DNA of 7,019 nucleotides from an uncultured Pseudomonadota bacterium (GTDB taxonomy: Bacteria > Pseudomonadota > Gammaproteobacteria > Methylococcales > Methylomonadaceae), in the NCBI GenBank assembly GCA_903902945.1, contig CAIUWU010000303.1, forward strand, positions 1 through 7,019. The letters are read 5' to 3'. Position 1 is the stretch's first letter; each line of letters opens with the position of its first letter. Both the position numbers and the translations under genes were made by a program. The notes beneath the pieces were generated by a model, which worked only from the letters and a program-made list of their open reading frames with translations, did not search any database and had not been told where the DNA came from. This document shows, piece by piece, positions 1 through 6,189 of the stretch.

Positions 1-554
1 ATTTTGTTGGTGGTTCTCGGATAGACATAGTCAGTACCCGCCAGCACCCAGCGTTTGACTTTCAGATCATTCATCAGGTAATCAACCGCCGGAATCGCTT
101 GCTGATTAGGCGCCGCACCGGTGTAGAACACGTTTTTGGACGACTCTTCACCTTCATACTGCACCGGGTAAAACAATAAGCCATTCAGCTCTTCGACAAC
201 CGGCAACACCGATTTCCGTGACACCGAAGTCCAGCAACCGAAAATCGCCGATACTTTGTCCTTGGTTAACAGTTCACGAGCTTTTTCAGCAAATAAAGGC
301 CAGTTAGAAGCTGGATCGACCACGACCGGCTCCAGTTTTTTGCCTAACAAACCACCTTTTTTGTTTTGCTCGTCAATCAGCATCAACATAGTGTCTTTTA
401 AAGTGGTTTCCGAAATCGCCATCGTGCCTGACAGCGAGTGCAACACACCCACTTTGATGGTGTCTTCGGCGCGGACTGTAGTTGCCGCCAGCGCCAATGA
501 CATCACAGCGGTACTTAACGCTAATTTACGGAATGTAGCAGAGAATACTTTCAT
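1..554 (-). CDS. urtA: UrtA/FmdD-type urea or short-chain amide ABC transporter substrate-binding protein (N-terminal part)
   Basis: Periplasmic binding protein of a urea (or short-chain amide) ABC importer; it would deliver ligand to the UrtBCDE-type permease and ATPases, which would lie beyond the left edge. The first 184 codons are present and the gene runs off the window. Residues 1-29 form a signal peptide (Lys/Arg-containing n-region, Ala/Leu-rich core, probable cleavage after VRA before EDTIKVG). The mature start carries VLHSLSGTMAISET, followed by PASNWPLFAEKARELL, AIFGCWTSVSRKSVLPV and GLLFYPVQYEGEE, stretches I recognise as typical of UrtA. The related FmdD protein of methylotrophs binds short-chain amides, so urea versus amide specificity cannot be decided here. 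The start ATG (554-552) has a Shine-Dalgarno AAGGAA (complement of 562-567) 7 nt upstream. It follows the porin stop by 26 bp with no terminator, so the two are probably cotranscribed. Confidence 0.93.
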   Translation of the reverse strand, partial: MKVFSATFRKLALSTAVMSLALAATTVRAEDTIKVGVLHSLSGTMAISETTLKDTMLMLIDEQNKKGGLLGKKLEPVVVDPASNWPLFAEKARELLTKDKVSAIFGCWTSVSRKSVLPVVEELNGLLFYPVQYEGEESSKNVFYTGAAPNQQAIPAVDYLMNDLKVKRWVLAGTDYVYPRTTNK

Positions 555-580
555 CTTAGGATTCCTTTGTGGTTAGAAAA

Positions 581-1801
581 TTAGATTTGCCATTGAAAGC
601 CAACCATGACCTGGCTGGAATTGAGGCCACCATTAGTCAGACGATCACCATATTGATAAGCCGAGAAGATTTTGGCGTTATGGCCATCAATGATGTAGTT
701 GAGACCGCCTTCATAGAGTTCCTGGGTGGCGGTATGATTTGGCGCCACATTGACATAACGCAGATAAGGCTGGAATTTGCCGATGCCGACTTTTTGCGGG
801 AACAGATACATGCCGCTGACGTCATAGGCGTTACCTTCGAACAGCGTAAAGCAGTTACCGGTGTTTGGATCAACGGTACAACCAGAAGCGTATTTGCCCC
901 CTGAGATACCGTAGTTTTTGTATTCGCCGTTAAAAGTTGCCACGCCACCACCCGGCAAAACTTTTTCCAGCAACACATCACCGGTAGTACCCCGGAATGA
1001 GCCCGGACCGGTTTTAGTTCCTGCCGCATCTTCCTGATACTGGTTCGATACGCCGACGGTCAGAATGTCACCGCCAGTGCCATAGTAAGTACCCGAGGTG
1101 TAATAACCGGGATTCTTCTCGACATTCCAGAAGTTATAGGCGAAACGTTGAGCATAGAGAATATTGCTGTCAACATTGGCGCCGCCGCGCAGACCGCGGA
1201 AAAAGCCTGCCGCATACTGGAGGCGGCCATCCAACACCGCACCCCAAAAGGTCGCACCGTCATCACGACCGAAAGAACCGGCTGAAGTACCGTTGGACTG
1301 AATAGTCAGATTTTGATCGGCTGGCTCGAACGGTGTACCTCCAGAGAAAATATTGTAAACGGCGCTGTAAAACGGACCGTTCATTTCACGCCGCTCGGCG
1401 GGCACCAGCATCCGACCCACCCATAAATTGGCGTACGGGGTGACTTCGAATTTGCCGATGGCATCTAACACCCGAACTTCACCGCCGCTACTGCAAGTCT
1501 GACAATCGGTATTGAATTCGACTTTCAGATATTTGTGAATCTGGCCATTGATGTAGAGACGGATATTATCCAGATTGAAATTGTTACTCCATTTATCGCC
1601 GCTGGCACCGGCAGCGCTTTCCTCTGCTCTGAAACTGGTTCTTAACCCGGCGCCGACACTGACCCACTTGGTGTCGTCAATTTTAAAGGTGGCGCCCGCC
1701 ATCGACTGGGCGCTGTAACCGGCAACGATCGCAGAAATCGAAGCCAACAAGAGCTTTCGTGAATAACCCGCCAAACCGGCTGTTTGTTTCGCTTGTGACA
1801 T
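581..1801 (-). CDS. Outer-membrane porin, FmdC-like, associated with urea/amide uptake
   Basis: A 406-aa outer-membrane beta-barrel protein, probably a channel feeding small nitrogenous solutes to the periplasmic binding protein encoded next. Residues 1-35 form a long signal peptide (RK before a hydrophobic core, cleavage likely after QSMA). The rest alternates polar and aromatic residues in amphipathic strands rich in Gly, Tyr and Asn, and ends in VMVGFQWQI, an outer-membrane-type last strand ending in Ile rather than the usual Phe. Early strands (FNLDNIRLYINGQIHKYLK, WVGRML) resemble the phosphate-selective-porin-like fold. Two close cysteine pairs, C100/C103 and C308/C317, suggest disulfide-closed loops. 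The ATG at 1801 has AGGAGG (complement of 1806-1811) 4 nt upstream. In Methylophilus methylotrophus a porin, FmdC, induced by urea and short-chain amides precedes the amide-binding protein FmdD, which matches this order. Porin identity is solid; the exact substrate is inferred. Confidence 0.85.
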   Translation of the reverse strand: MSQAKQTAGLAGYSRKLLLASISAIVAGYSAQSMAGATFKIDDTKWVSVGAGLRTSFRAEESAAGASGDKWSNNFNLDNIRLYINGQIHKYLKVEFNTDCQTCSSGGEVRVLDAIGKFEVTPYANLWVGRMLVPAERREMNGPFYSAVYNIFSGGTPFEPADQNLTIQSNGTSAGSFGRDDGATFWGAVLDGRLQYAAGFFRGLRGGANVDSNILYAQRFAYNFWNVEKNPGYYTSGTYYGTGGDILTVGVSNQYQEDAAGTKTGPGSFRGTTGDVLLEKVLPGGGVATFNGEYKNYGISGGKYASGCTVDPNTGNCFTLFEGNAYDVSGMYLFPQKVGIGKFQPYLRYVNVAPNHTATQELYEGGLNYIIDGHNAKIFSAYQYGDRLTNGGLNSSQVMVGFQWQI

Positions 1802-1864
1802 AATGCCTCCTAACTAATTCAGGGAAGTAACTAACCAGCCTGGGTAGCGCCGGTTGCCGGGGGC

Positions 1865-1897
1865 CATTGTGGATAAAATGCAACAGTGGCCACAATG
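1865..1897. repeat. Spaced inverted repeat CATTGTGG / CCACAATG
   Basis: Arms 1865-1872 and 1890-1897 are perfect 8-bp reverse complements separated by 17 bp. The right arm touches the first operator dyad. The segment also holds the 8-bp palindrome GTGGCCAC (1886-1893). It lies where the -10 to -35 part of the porin promoter would be expected, so it may be a second regulator site or, less likely, an RNA hairpin. No family assignment is possible from the sequence. Confidence 0.45.
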
Positions 1898-1903
1898 CGT
1901 CAG
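1875..1903 (-). promoter_or_regulatory. Possible weak sigma-70 promoter for the porin-urtA unit
   Basis: On the minus strand CTGACG (complement of 1898-1903) lies 17 bp before CATTTT (complement of 1875-1880). The -35 is fair and the -10 poor. The -35 element sits inside the first operator dyad, so a bound regulator would touch it directly. Other placements, such as an ATTTTA -10, are possible. Confidence 0.25.
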
Positions 1904-1928
1904 ATGACGCATACGTCATTTGACGTAT
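1895..1928. promoter_or_regulatory. Tandem palindromic operator, two 18-bp dyads with four CGTCA/TGACG half-sites
   Basis: Two perfect inverted repeats with 8-bp arms and 2-bp centres lie side by side: ATGCGTCAGATGACGCAT (1895-1912) and ATACGTCATTTGACGTAT (1911-1928). They share two bases and their centres are 16 bp apart, about one and a half helical turns. The shared pattern is ATRCGTCA-NN-TGACGYAT. The geometry indicates a dimeric regulator bound at two adjacent sites. The LuxR-type response regulator encoded at 6190 is the obvious local candidate, but other dimeric repressor or activator families would fit as well. The site is about 94 bp upstream of the porin ATG and 55 bp upstream of the GTG at 1983, so it could control both directions. 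Confidence 0.8.
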
Positions 1929-1931
1929 AAG
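1904..1931 (+). promoter_or_regulatory. Possible sigma-70 promoter for the exported protein-kinase-regulator operon
   Basis: ATGACG (1904-1909) and TATAAG (1926-1931) are separated by 16 bp and would start transcription near 1938, about 45 bp upstream of the GTG at 1983. Both elements overlap the tandem palindromes, so the bound regulator would occlude this promoter, consistent with autorepression. An alternative is TTGACG at 1920-1925 as the -35, but it lacks a good -10 downstream. Confidence 0.35.
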
Positions 1932-1982
1932 CGAACAACCGGGGCTTACAGTAGAGTGCAACCCCGTACACAGGAGATTGTC

Positions 1983-2747
1983 GTGAAAACCAAACCTCAT
2001 CTAAGCCACTTAATTTTGGTCAGTTTTTTAGGCGCAAGCAGTTGGACCGGCACTGCGCTATCAGCACCGAAAATCCCAGCGTCATTAGTCCAGCCTGCGA
2101 TCAGCGCGCTCGATCTGCAACTCGATCAAAGCCATCTGCAGCAGTTTGCTGTGCCTGTGCAGGCCGCCGTCATCAAAACCGATATGATGGCTAATCTGGC
2201 TGAATGGTCTTACCCCCTCAAGGCCATCGACGGTCATTTCAGCCATCGCCTCGAAGCGGCTATCGGCCTGATGCAGCGCGGCAGTACCCCGGCCGGATTT
2301 TCTTTTAGCAGCGGCAATTCCGATCCGCGCTCGCCGGATTTTCAGCAGGCCGATGTGATACCGATCAGTTGCAGCCTGTCGCGCAGCGATGATCCGTCGG
2401 TGAAATTTGAACTAAAAAGCGCTTTCAGTGCGCCGAGCGCCGCAGAGCGGACCAGCGCCCATCTGACTCATGAACTCAGCGACCGTCTCAGCACGCTCTG
2501 CTATGATTTGTTGGACAAATTGCCGCGCCAGGCACTGCCTAAAGACTCGGGGACAGCCAATCCGGCGCAGATCAAACCAAACTGGATTCCCAATATACGG
2601 GTCGAAATTCAGGAAAAACCGCTACCGGCAGTCCACAGCAGCAGTGTTACCGAGCCAGAAGCGGATGATGACGGCAGCCAAAAATCTCTGCTGATTCACA
2701 ATCAAGGTGATCCGCTGATCATTACCATAGGTCACGAAAGAAAATAA
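1983..2747 (+). CDS. Exported protein of unknown function, first gene of the sensor operon
   Basis: A 254-aa protein I do not recognise. Start GTG at 1983 is chosen because AGGAG (1972-1976) lies 6 nt upstream and because it places a signal peptide at the N-terminus (MKTKPHLSH, then a LILVSFLG core, then small residues up to about residue 28). The in-frame ATG at 1920 would add 21 residues before the signal peptide and begin inside the operator. The ALSA-P site has proline at +1, which signal peptidase I disfavours, so cleavage may occur after A25. The mature part has a mixed helical region (about 35-100), a polar Ser/Pro/Asp-rich stretch (100-140), two cysteines (C130, C173) that could form a disulfide, and an acidic low-complexity segment EPEADDD near the C-terminus. 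No transmembrane segment is seen after the signal. Position upstream of a membrane-bound sensor suggests a periplasmic partner or accessory, but this is inference only. Confidence 0.7.
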   Translation: MKTKPHLSHLILVSFLGASSWTGTALSAPKIPASLVQPAISALDLQLDQSHLQQFAVPVQAAVIKTDMMANLAEWSYPLKAIDGHFSHRLEAAIGLMQRGSTPAGFSFSSGNSDPRSPDFQQADVIPISCSLSRSDDPSVKFELKSAFSAPSAAERTSAHLTHELSDRLSTLCYDLLDKLPRQALPKDSGTANPAQIKPNWIPNIRVEIQEKPLPAVHSSSVTEPEADDDGSQKSLLIHNQGDPLIITIGHERK

Positions 2748-2762
2748 GCTTTCCATTCCGAA

Positions 2763-2809
2763 TCTGCCGCCTGCTGACCGACACGCGGCAGACTCACCAA
2801 CAGTCTGCC
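2763..2809 (+). promoter_or_regulatory. Two mutually exclusive hairpins in the leader of the kinase gene
   Basis: Stem A pairs TCTGCCGC (2763-2770) with GCGGCAGA (2785-2792) across a 14-nt loop. Stem B pairs GGCAGACT (2787-2794) with AGTCTGCC (2802-2809) across a 7-nt loop. Both stems are perfect 8-bp and compete for the same middle segment, as in attenuator or RNA-switch leaders. Stem B ends 4 nt before the GTG start at 2814 and would cover the ribosome landing site. No U-tract follows, so it is not an ordinary intrinsic terminator. It may control translation of the kinase or stabilise the upstream mRNA. Confidence 0.5.
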
Positions 2810-2813
2810 TAAT

Positions 2814-5800
2814 GTGAAACAGAGCCACTTCCAGAACATTACCAAAGTCCGCCGCGATTACAATTCGCTGATCGCCAATGAAACCCTGGAAGACTACGCC
2901 TTGCGTTTTGCACCGCGCAGTTTCCGTAAATGGTCGGCTTTCCGGGTTGGCAACACCGCTTTTGGGTCAACCTCATTTCTGGTTCTGGAAGCGATTGGCG
3001 GATTTTTATCGATCAACTATGGCTTTACCAATGCCTGCTGGGCAATCCTGATCGTCGGCCTGATCATTTTCGTGACCAGCTTTCCGATCAGTTATTACGC
3101 TGCCAAATATCATATCGATATTGATTTGCTGACCCGCAGCGCCGGCTTTGGTTATATCGGCTCGACCCTGACCTCACTGATCTACGCCTCGTTTACTTTT
3201 ACCCTGTTTGCGCTTGAAGCATCGATCATGTCGCTGGCGCTGGAGTTGTATTTAGAGATTCCGCTAGCTTATGCCCATGTGCTCAGCGCGCTACTGGTGA
3301 TTCCGCTGGTCACTTACGGCATTACCACCATCAACCAGATGCAGCTCTGGACTCAGCCGCTCTGGCTGCTGTTACTGATCGCGCCTTACTTTGCGGTGCT
3401 GTATCGTGAACCCGATGCCGTGCTGACTCTGCAGGCCTATCTGGCCATCTTCACCAGTCATCAGGCCTTTGACTGGCTGATGTTCGGCACCGCCTCGACC
3501 ATTGCGTTTTCGATGGTGGCTCAGATTGGTGAACAGGTCGACTTTCTGCGTTTTATGCCGGATATAGACCCTAAACGTCCCTGGCGCTGGTGGCTGCCTC
3601 TACTCATTTCAGGTCCTGGCTGGATATTTTTCGGCATGTTACGGCAACTGGCCGGCGCCTTGTTGGCTCATCTGGCCATCCGCCACGGCATCAGCCCGGT
3701 GCATGCTCACGAACCGACCCAGATGTATACGGTGGCTTATTCGATGCTGTTCGATAATCCCAGACTGGCAATCGCGGTCAGCACCTTATTCGTTGTCCTC
3801 AGCCAGTTGAAGATCAACGTCACCAATGCCTATGCCGGCTCGCTGGCCTGGTCGAATTTCTTCTCCCGCATCACCCACAGTCATCCGGGCCGCGTGGTGT
3901 GGCTGTTTTTCAATGTCATGATCGCGCTGCTATTAATGGAATTTGGTGTATTCGGCGCACTGGAAAAAGTGCTGGGACTGTTTTCCAATATTTCGATTGC
4001 CTGGATTAGTGCTATTGCCGCCGATTTAATGATCAACAAGCCGCTGGGGCTGAGTCCGAGCAACATTGAATTTAAACGCGCTTACCTTGCCGATCTCAAT
4101 CCGGTGGGAATTTTTTCAACCTTCTGGGCTTCAAGCTTATCGATTCTGGCTTATCTGGGTTTATTCGGCACCTACCCGCAGGCTTTTTCGGCGTTTATTG
4201 CCCTAAGCCTGAGCTTTATCCTGGTACCTCTAATCGCCTATCTCACTAAAAGCCGCCATTACATCATTCGTGAGCATGACGACCGCCATGCCAGCCATTC
4301 GCAGAACTGTTGCATTTGCGAAAATCATTTCGAAGCCGAAGACATGGCCTTTTGTCCTGCCTACAGCGGCCCGATCTGCTCATTGTGCTGTACGCTTGAT
4401 GCCCGATGTCAGGACATCTGTAAAAAAGGCTATCGTTTCGATGACTACCTGCAATTGATTGCCATGCTGTTTATGCCAAGCTGGATCAGCGAGCGCGCCA
4501 AAACCCGTATCCTGCGTTTTCTGATACTGTTCAGTTTTCTGGCGGTACTGACCGGGATTTTCATCAGCATCATTTATTATCAGGATTTGCTGGCCACCAA
4601 GAATTACACCAGCACATTTAATCTGATCTTGCATAACTTCCTGAAAATCTATGCTTCGCTGCTGGTGTTTTTGGGGCTGGGTACCTGGTGGATCATTCTC
4701 AACGAAGAAAGCCGCAAGGTAGCGCTGGAAGAAACCAATAAACAAACCCAGTTATTGCTAGAAGAAATCGCCGAACATCAAAAAACCGATATCAAGTTAC
4801 AACAAGCGATCCAAATGGCTGAAGCCGCCAATCAGGCCAAAAGTCGTTTTCTCAGCAACATGAGTCATGAAATCCGTTCACCGCTCAACAGTATCGTCGG
4901 TTATGCCCATATTCTCGATCAGGATCCGAGGATTCCGGCCCACCGCAAACAGGCGGTTGAAACCCTGAAACGCAGCAGTGAGCATTTATCGGATCTGATT
5001 GAAGATATCCTCGACATTGCCAAAATCGAAGCGCGTAAGTTTGATCTGAAGTATCAGACCATCGACTTTTCCAGCCTGATCCGGCATTGGCAACACAGCT
5101 ACAGCGTGCAAGCCGAAAGCAAGGGGCTGCAATTTCACTGCATCATCGTTAACCGCTTGCCGCGCTGGGTACGCGGTGATGAAAAACGGGTCGGGCAAAT
5201 TCTGATCAATCTGTTGAGTAACGCCATCAAATTTACCCCCAGCGGCTCGGTGACTCTCAAAATTGCCTATAGCGGCGGCGTTGCTACCTTTCAGATCATC
5301 GATAGCGGCGTGGGCATTGCGCCCGATCAGTTACAGCAGATTTTCCAGCCTTTTACCCGACTCAGCAGTGCTAATGCCGGCCAGTCCATCGGTAGCGGCC
5401 TGGGCCTGACCATCAGTAAAACCCTGACCGAAGTGATGGGCGGTGAAATTACCGTCGACAGCACCCTGCACCAAGGCACCACCTTTACCGTGAAATTATT
5501 GTTACCCAGCATCCAGGTGCTGGTATCGGAAAAAAGCGATCAAGCCATCATCGGTTATCAGGGTTCACGGCGCAAAATCCTGCTGGTCGATGATCAGAAA
5601 GCGCAGCGCCAGTTATTGATCGACTTGCTGGAACCGCTCGGCTTTGTGATTTCTGAAGCCAGTTCCGGCGAAAACTGTCTGTTCAAAATCATGCGCGAAC
5701 GCCCGGATTTAATCATCATGGATATTTCCATGCCCGGCCTCAACGGCATTGAAACCACCGCGCATTTGCGTAAACGCGAGATCAAATCACCCATTCTGAT

Positions 5801-6188
5801 TGTCAGCGCCAACGCTTATGCTGATGACCGGCTGGCGGCAATCAACGCCGGTTGTAATGATTTCCTGCCCAAACCCATCATTCCCGGCGCTTTACTGGAC
5901 CGTATCGGCCATTGGCTGAATCTCGACTGGATTCATGCCCAGAATATCGATGAAACCGCAAGCAATCTGCCGGTCGCGAATTACAGCCTACCGCCCAGAG
6001 AACTGATCGAGGTATGTGAGGACTTCGCCCGAATCGGCGATTTGCTGGGTCTTAAGGCATATATGCTGGACCTGATGGCCAGTCATCCCGAATATGAACC
6101 GTTCTTTCAAACGCTGCTGGATCTGATCAAAGCGTTTAAAGTGTCCGAAATCCGCCAAACTCTCAAACAGACTTATCAGGACTCCTGA
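2814..6188 (+). CDS. Hybrid sensor histidine kinase with NCS1 (cytosine-permease-like) transporter sensor domain
   Basis: A 1124-aa inner-membrane sensor. Residues about 22-485 resemble an NCS1 nucleobase:cation symporter-like transporter with many membrane spans, including ETLEDYALRFAP, RSAGFGYIGSTLTSLIYAS and LWTQPLWLLLL. Residues 499-536 form a cysteine cluster (C499, C500, C502, C514, C522, C525, C526, C532, C536), probably metal-binding. Two further membrane helices follow (about 566-589 and 610-629), then a coiled coil (630-680). The kinase core has the H-box SHEIRSPLN with H685, the N-box with N803, and glycine boxes DSGVGI (830-835) and GSGLGL (860-865). A receiver follows with D926/D927, phospho-acceptor D970, S998 and K1020, then a helical tail (about 1040-1124) without an HPt signature. 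All catalytic residues are present. Start GTG at 2814 is the only good choice: an in-frame stop lies at 2775 and no Shine-Dalgarno is visible. The ligand is unknown; the context suggests a nitrogenous compound. Confidence 0.88.
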   Translation: MKQSHFQNITKVRRDYNSLIANETLEDYALRFAPRSFRKWSAFRVGNTAFGSTSFLVLEAIGGFLSINYGFTNACWAILIVGLIIFVTSFPISYYAAKYHIDIDLLTRSAGFGYIGSTLTSLIYASFTFTLFALEASIMSLALELYLEIPLAYAHVLSALLVIPLVTYGITTINQMQLWTQPLWLLLLIAPYFAVLYREPDAVLTLQAYLAIFTSHQAFDWLMFGTASTIAFSMVAQIGEQVDFLRFMPDIDPKRPWRWWLPLLISGPGWIFFGMLRQLAGALLAHLAIRHGISPVHAHEPTQMYTVAYSMLFDNPRLAIAVSTLFVVLSQLKINVTNAYAGSLAWSNFFSRITHSHPGRVVWLFFNVMIALLLMEFGVFGALEKVLGLFSNISIAWISAIAADLMINKPLGLSPSNIEFKRAYLADLNPVGIFSTFWASSLSILAYLGLFGTYPQAFSAFIALSLSFILVPLIAYLTKSRHYIIREHDDRHASHSQNCCICENHFEAEDMAFCPAYSGPICSLCCTLDARCQDICKKGYRFDDYLQLIAMLFMPSWISERAKTRILRFLILFSFLAVLTGIFISIIYYQDLLATKNYTSTFNLILHNFLKIYASLLVFLGLGTWWIILNEESRKVALEETNKQTQLLLEEIAEHQKTDIKLQQAIQMAEAANQAKSRFLSNMSHEIRSPLNSIVGYAHILDQDPRIPAHRKQAVETLKRSSEHLSDLIEDILDIAKIEARKFDLKYQTIDFSSLIRHWQHSYSVQAESKGLQFHCIIVNRLPRWVRGDEKRVGQILINLLSNAIKFTPSGSVTLKIAYSGGVATFQIIDSGVGIAPDQLQQIFQPFTRLSSANAGQSIGSGLGLTISKTLTEVMGGEITVDSTLHQGTTFTVKLLLPSIQVLVSEKSDQAIIGYQGSRRKILLVDDQKAQRQLLIDLLEPLGFVISEASSGENCLFKIMRERPDLIIMDISMPGLNGIETTAHLRKREIKSPILIVSANAYADDRLAAINAGCNDFLPKPIIPGALLDRIGHWLNLDWIHAQNIDETASNLPVANYSLPPRELIEVCEDFARIGDLLGLKAYMLDLMASHPEYEPFFQTLLDLIKAFKVSEIRQTLKQTYQDS
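6178..6181 (+). promoter_or_regulatory. Shine-Dalgarno of the response regulator inside the kinase gene
   Basis: AGGA lies within the last codons of the kinase, 8 nt before the ATG at 6190. With only one nucleotide between the kinase stop (6186-6188) and this start, translation of the two is probably coupled. Confidence 0.7.
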
Positions 6189-6189
6189 C

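Larger units (their letters stand above)
1802..1982. promoter_or_regulatory. Divergent control region between the porin-urtA unit and the sensor operon
   Basis: This 181-bp stretch separates the starts of two oppositely directed transcription units, so both promoters should lie here. It contains two abutting perfect palindromes (1895-1928), a separate spaced inverted repeat (1865-1872 with 1890-1897), the Shine-Dalgarno of each first gene, and a 7-bp direct repeat TAACTAA (1811-1817 and 1828-1834) in the porin leader. No strong consensus sigma-70 promoter is visible towards the porin, which suits an activator-dependent promoter. An open frame entering the region from 1920 is only an upstream extension of the exported-protein gene. 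Confidence 0.75.

Noticed and set aside
569..904. Plus-strand open frame antisense to the porin
   Set aside because: Shadow of the porin gene; no family features and no ribosome binding site.
1879..1892. Sigma-54-like TGGCCAC...TTGCA on the minus strand upstream of the porin
   Set aside because: The GG and GC dinucleotides are separated by 8 bp instead of the required 10, so it does not fit a -24/-12 promoter despite the nitrogen-related context.
1920..1982. ATG at 1920 as start of the exported protein
   Set aside because: It lies in the operator, has no Shine-Dalgarno and would bury the signal peptide behind 21 residues; GTG at 1983 has AGGAG at proper spacing.
1683..2000. Minus-strand 105-codon frame covering the divergent region
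   Set aside because: Runs through the operator and overlaps the porin signal sequence in another frame; Arg/His-rich without recognisable pattern.
2787..2809. Intrinsic terminator after the exported-protein gene
   Set aside because: The stem is good, but no T-run follows and the structure abuts the next start codon, so a leader regulatory role fits better.
4380..4745. Minus-strand 121-codon open frame inside the kinase
   Set aside because: Antisense to the cysteine cluster and membrane helices of a clearly coding gene; no initiation signal.
5937..6188. HPt domain at the kinase C-terminus
   Set aside because: The tail is helical, but no HSLKG-like phospho-histidine motif is present.
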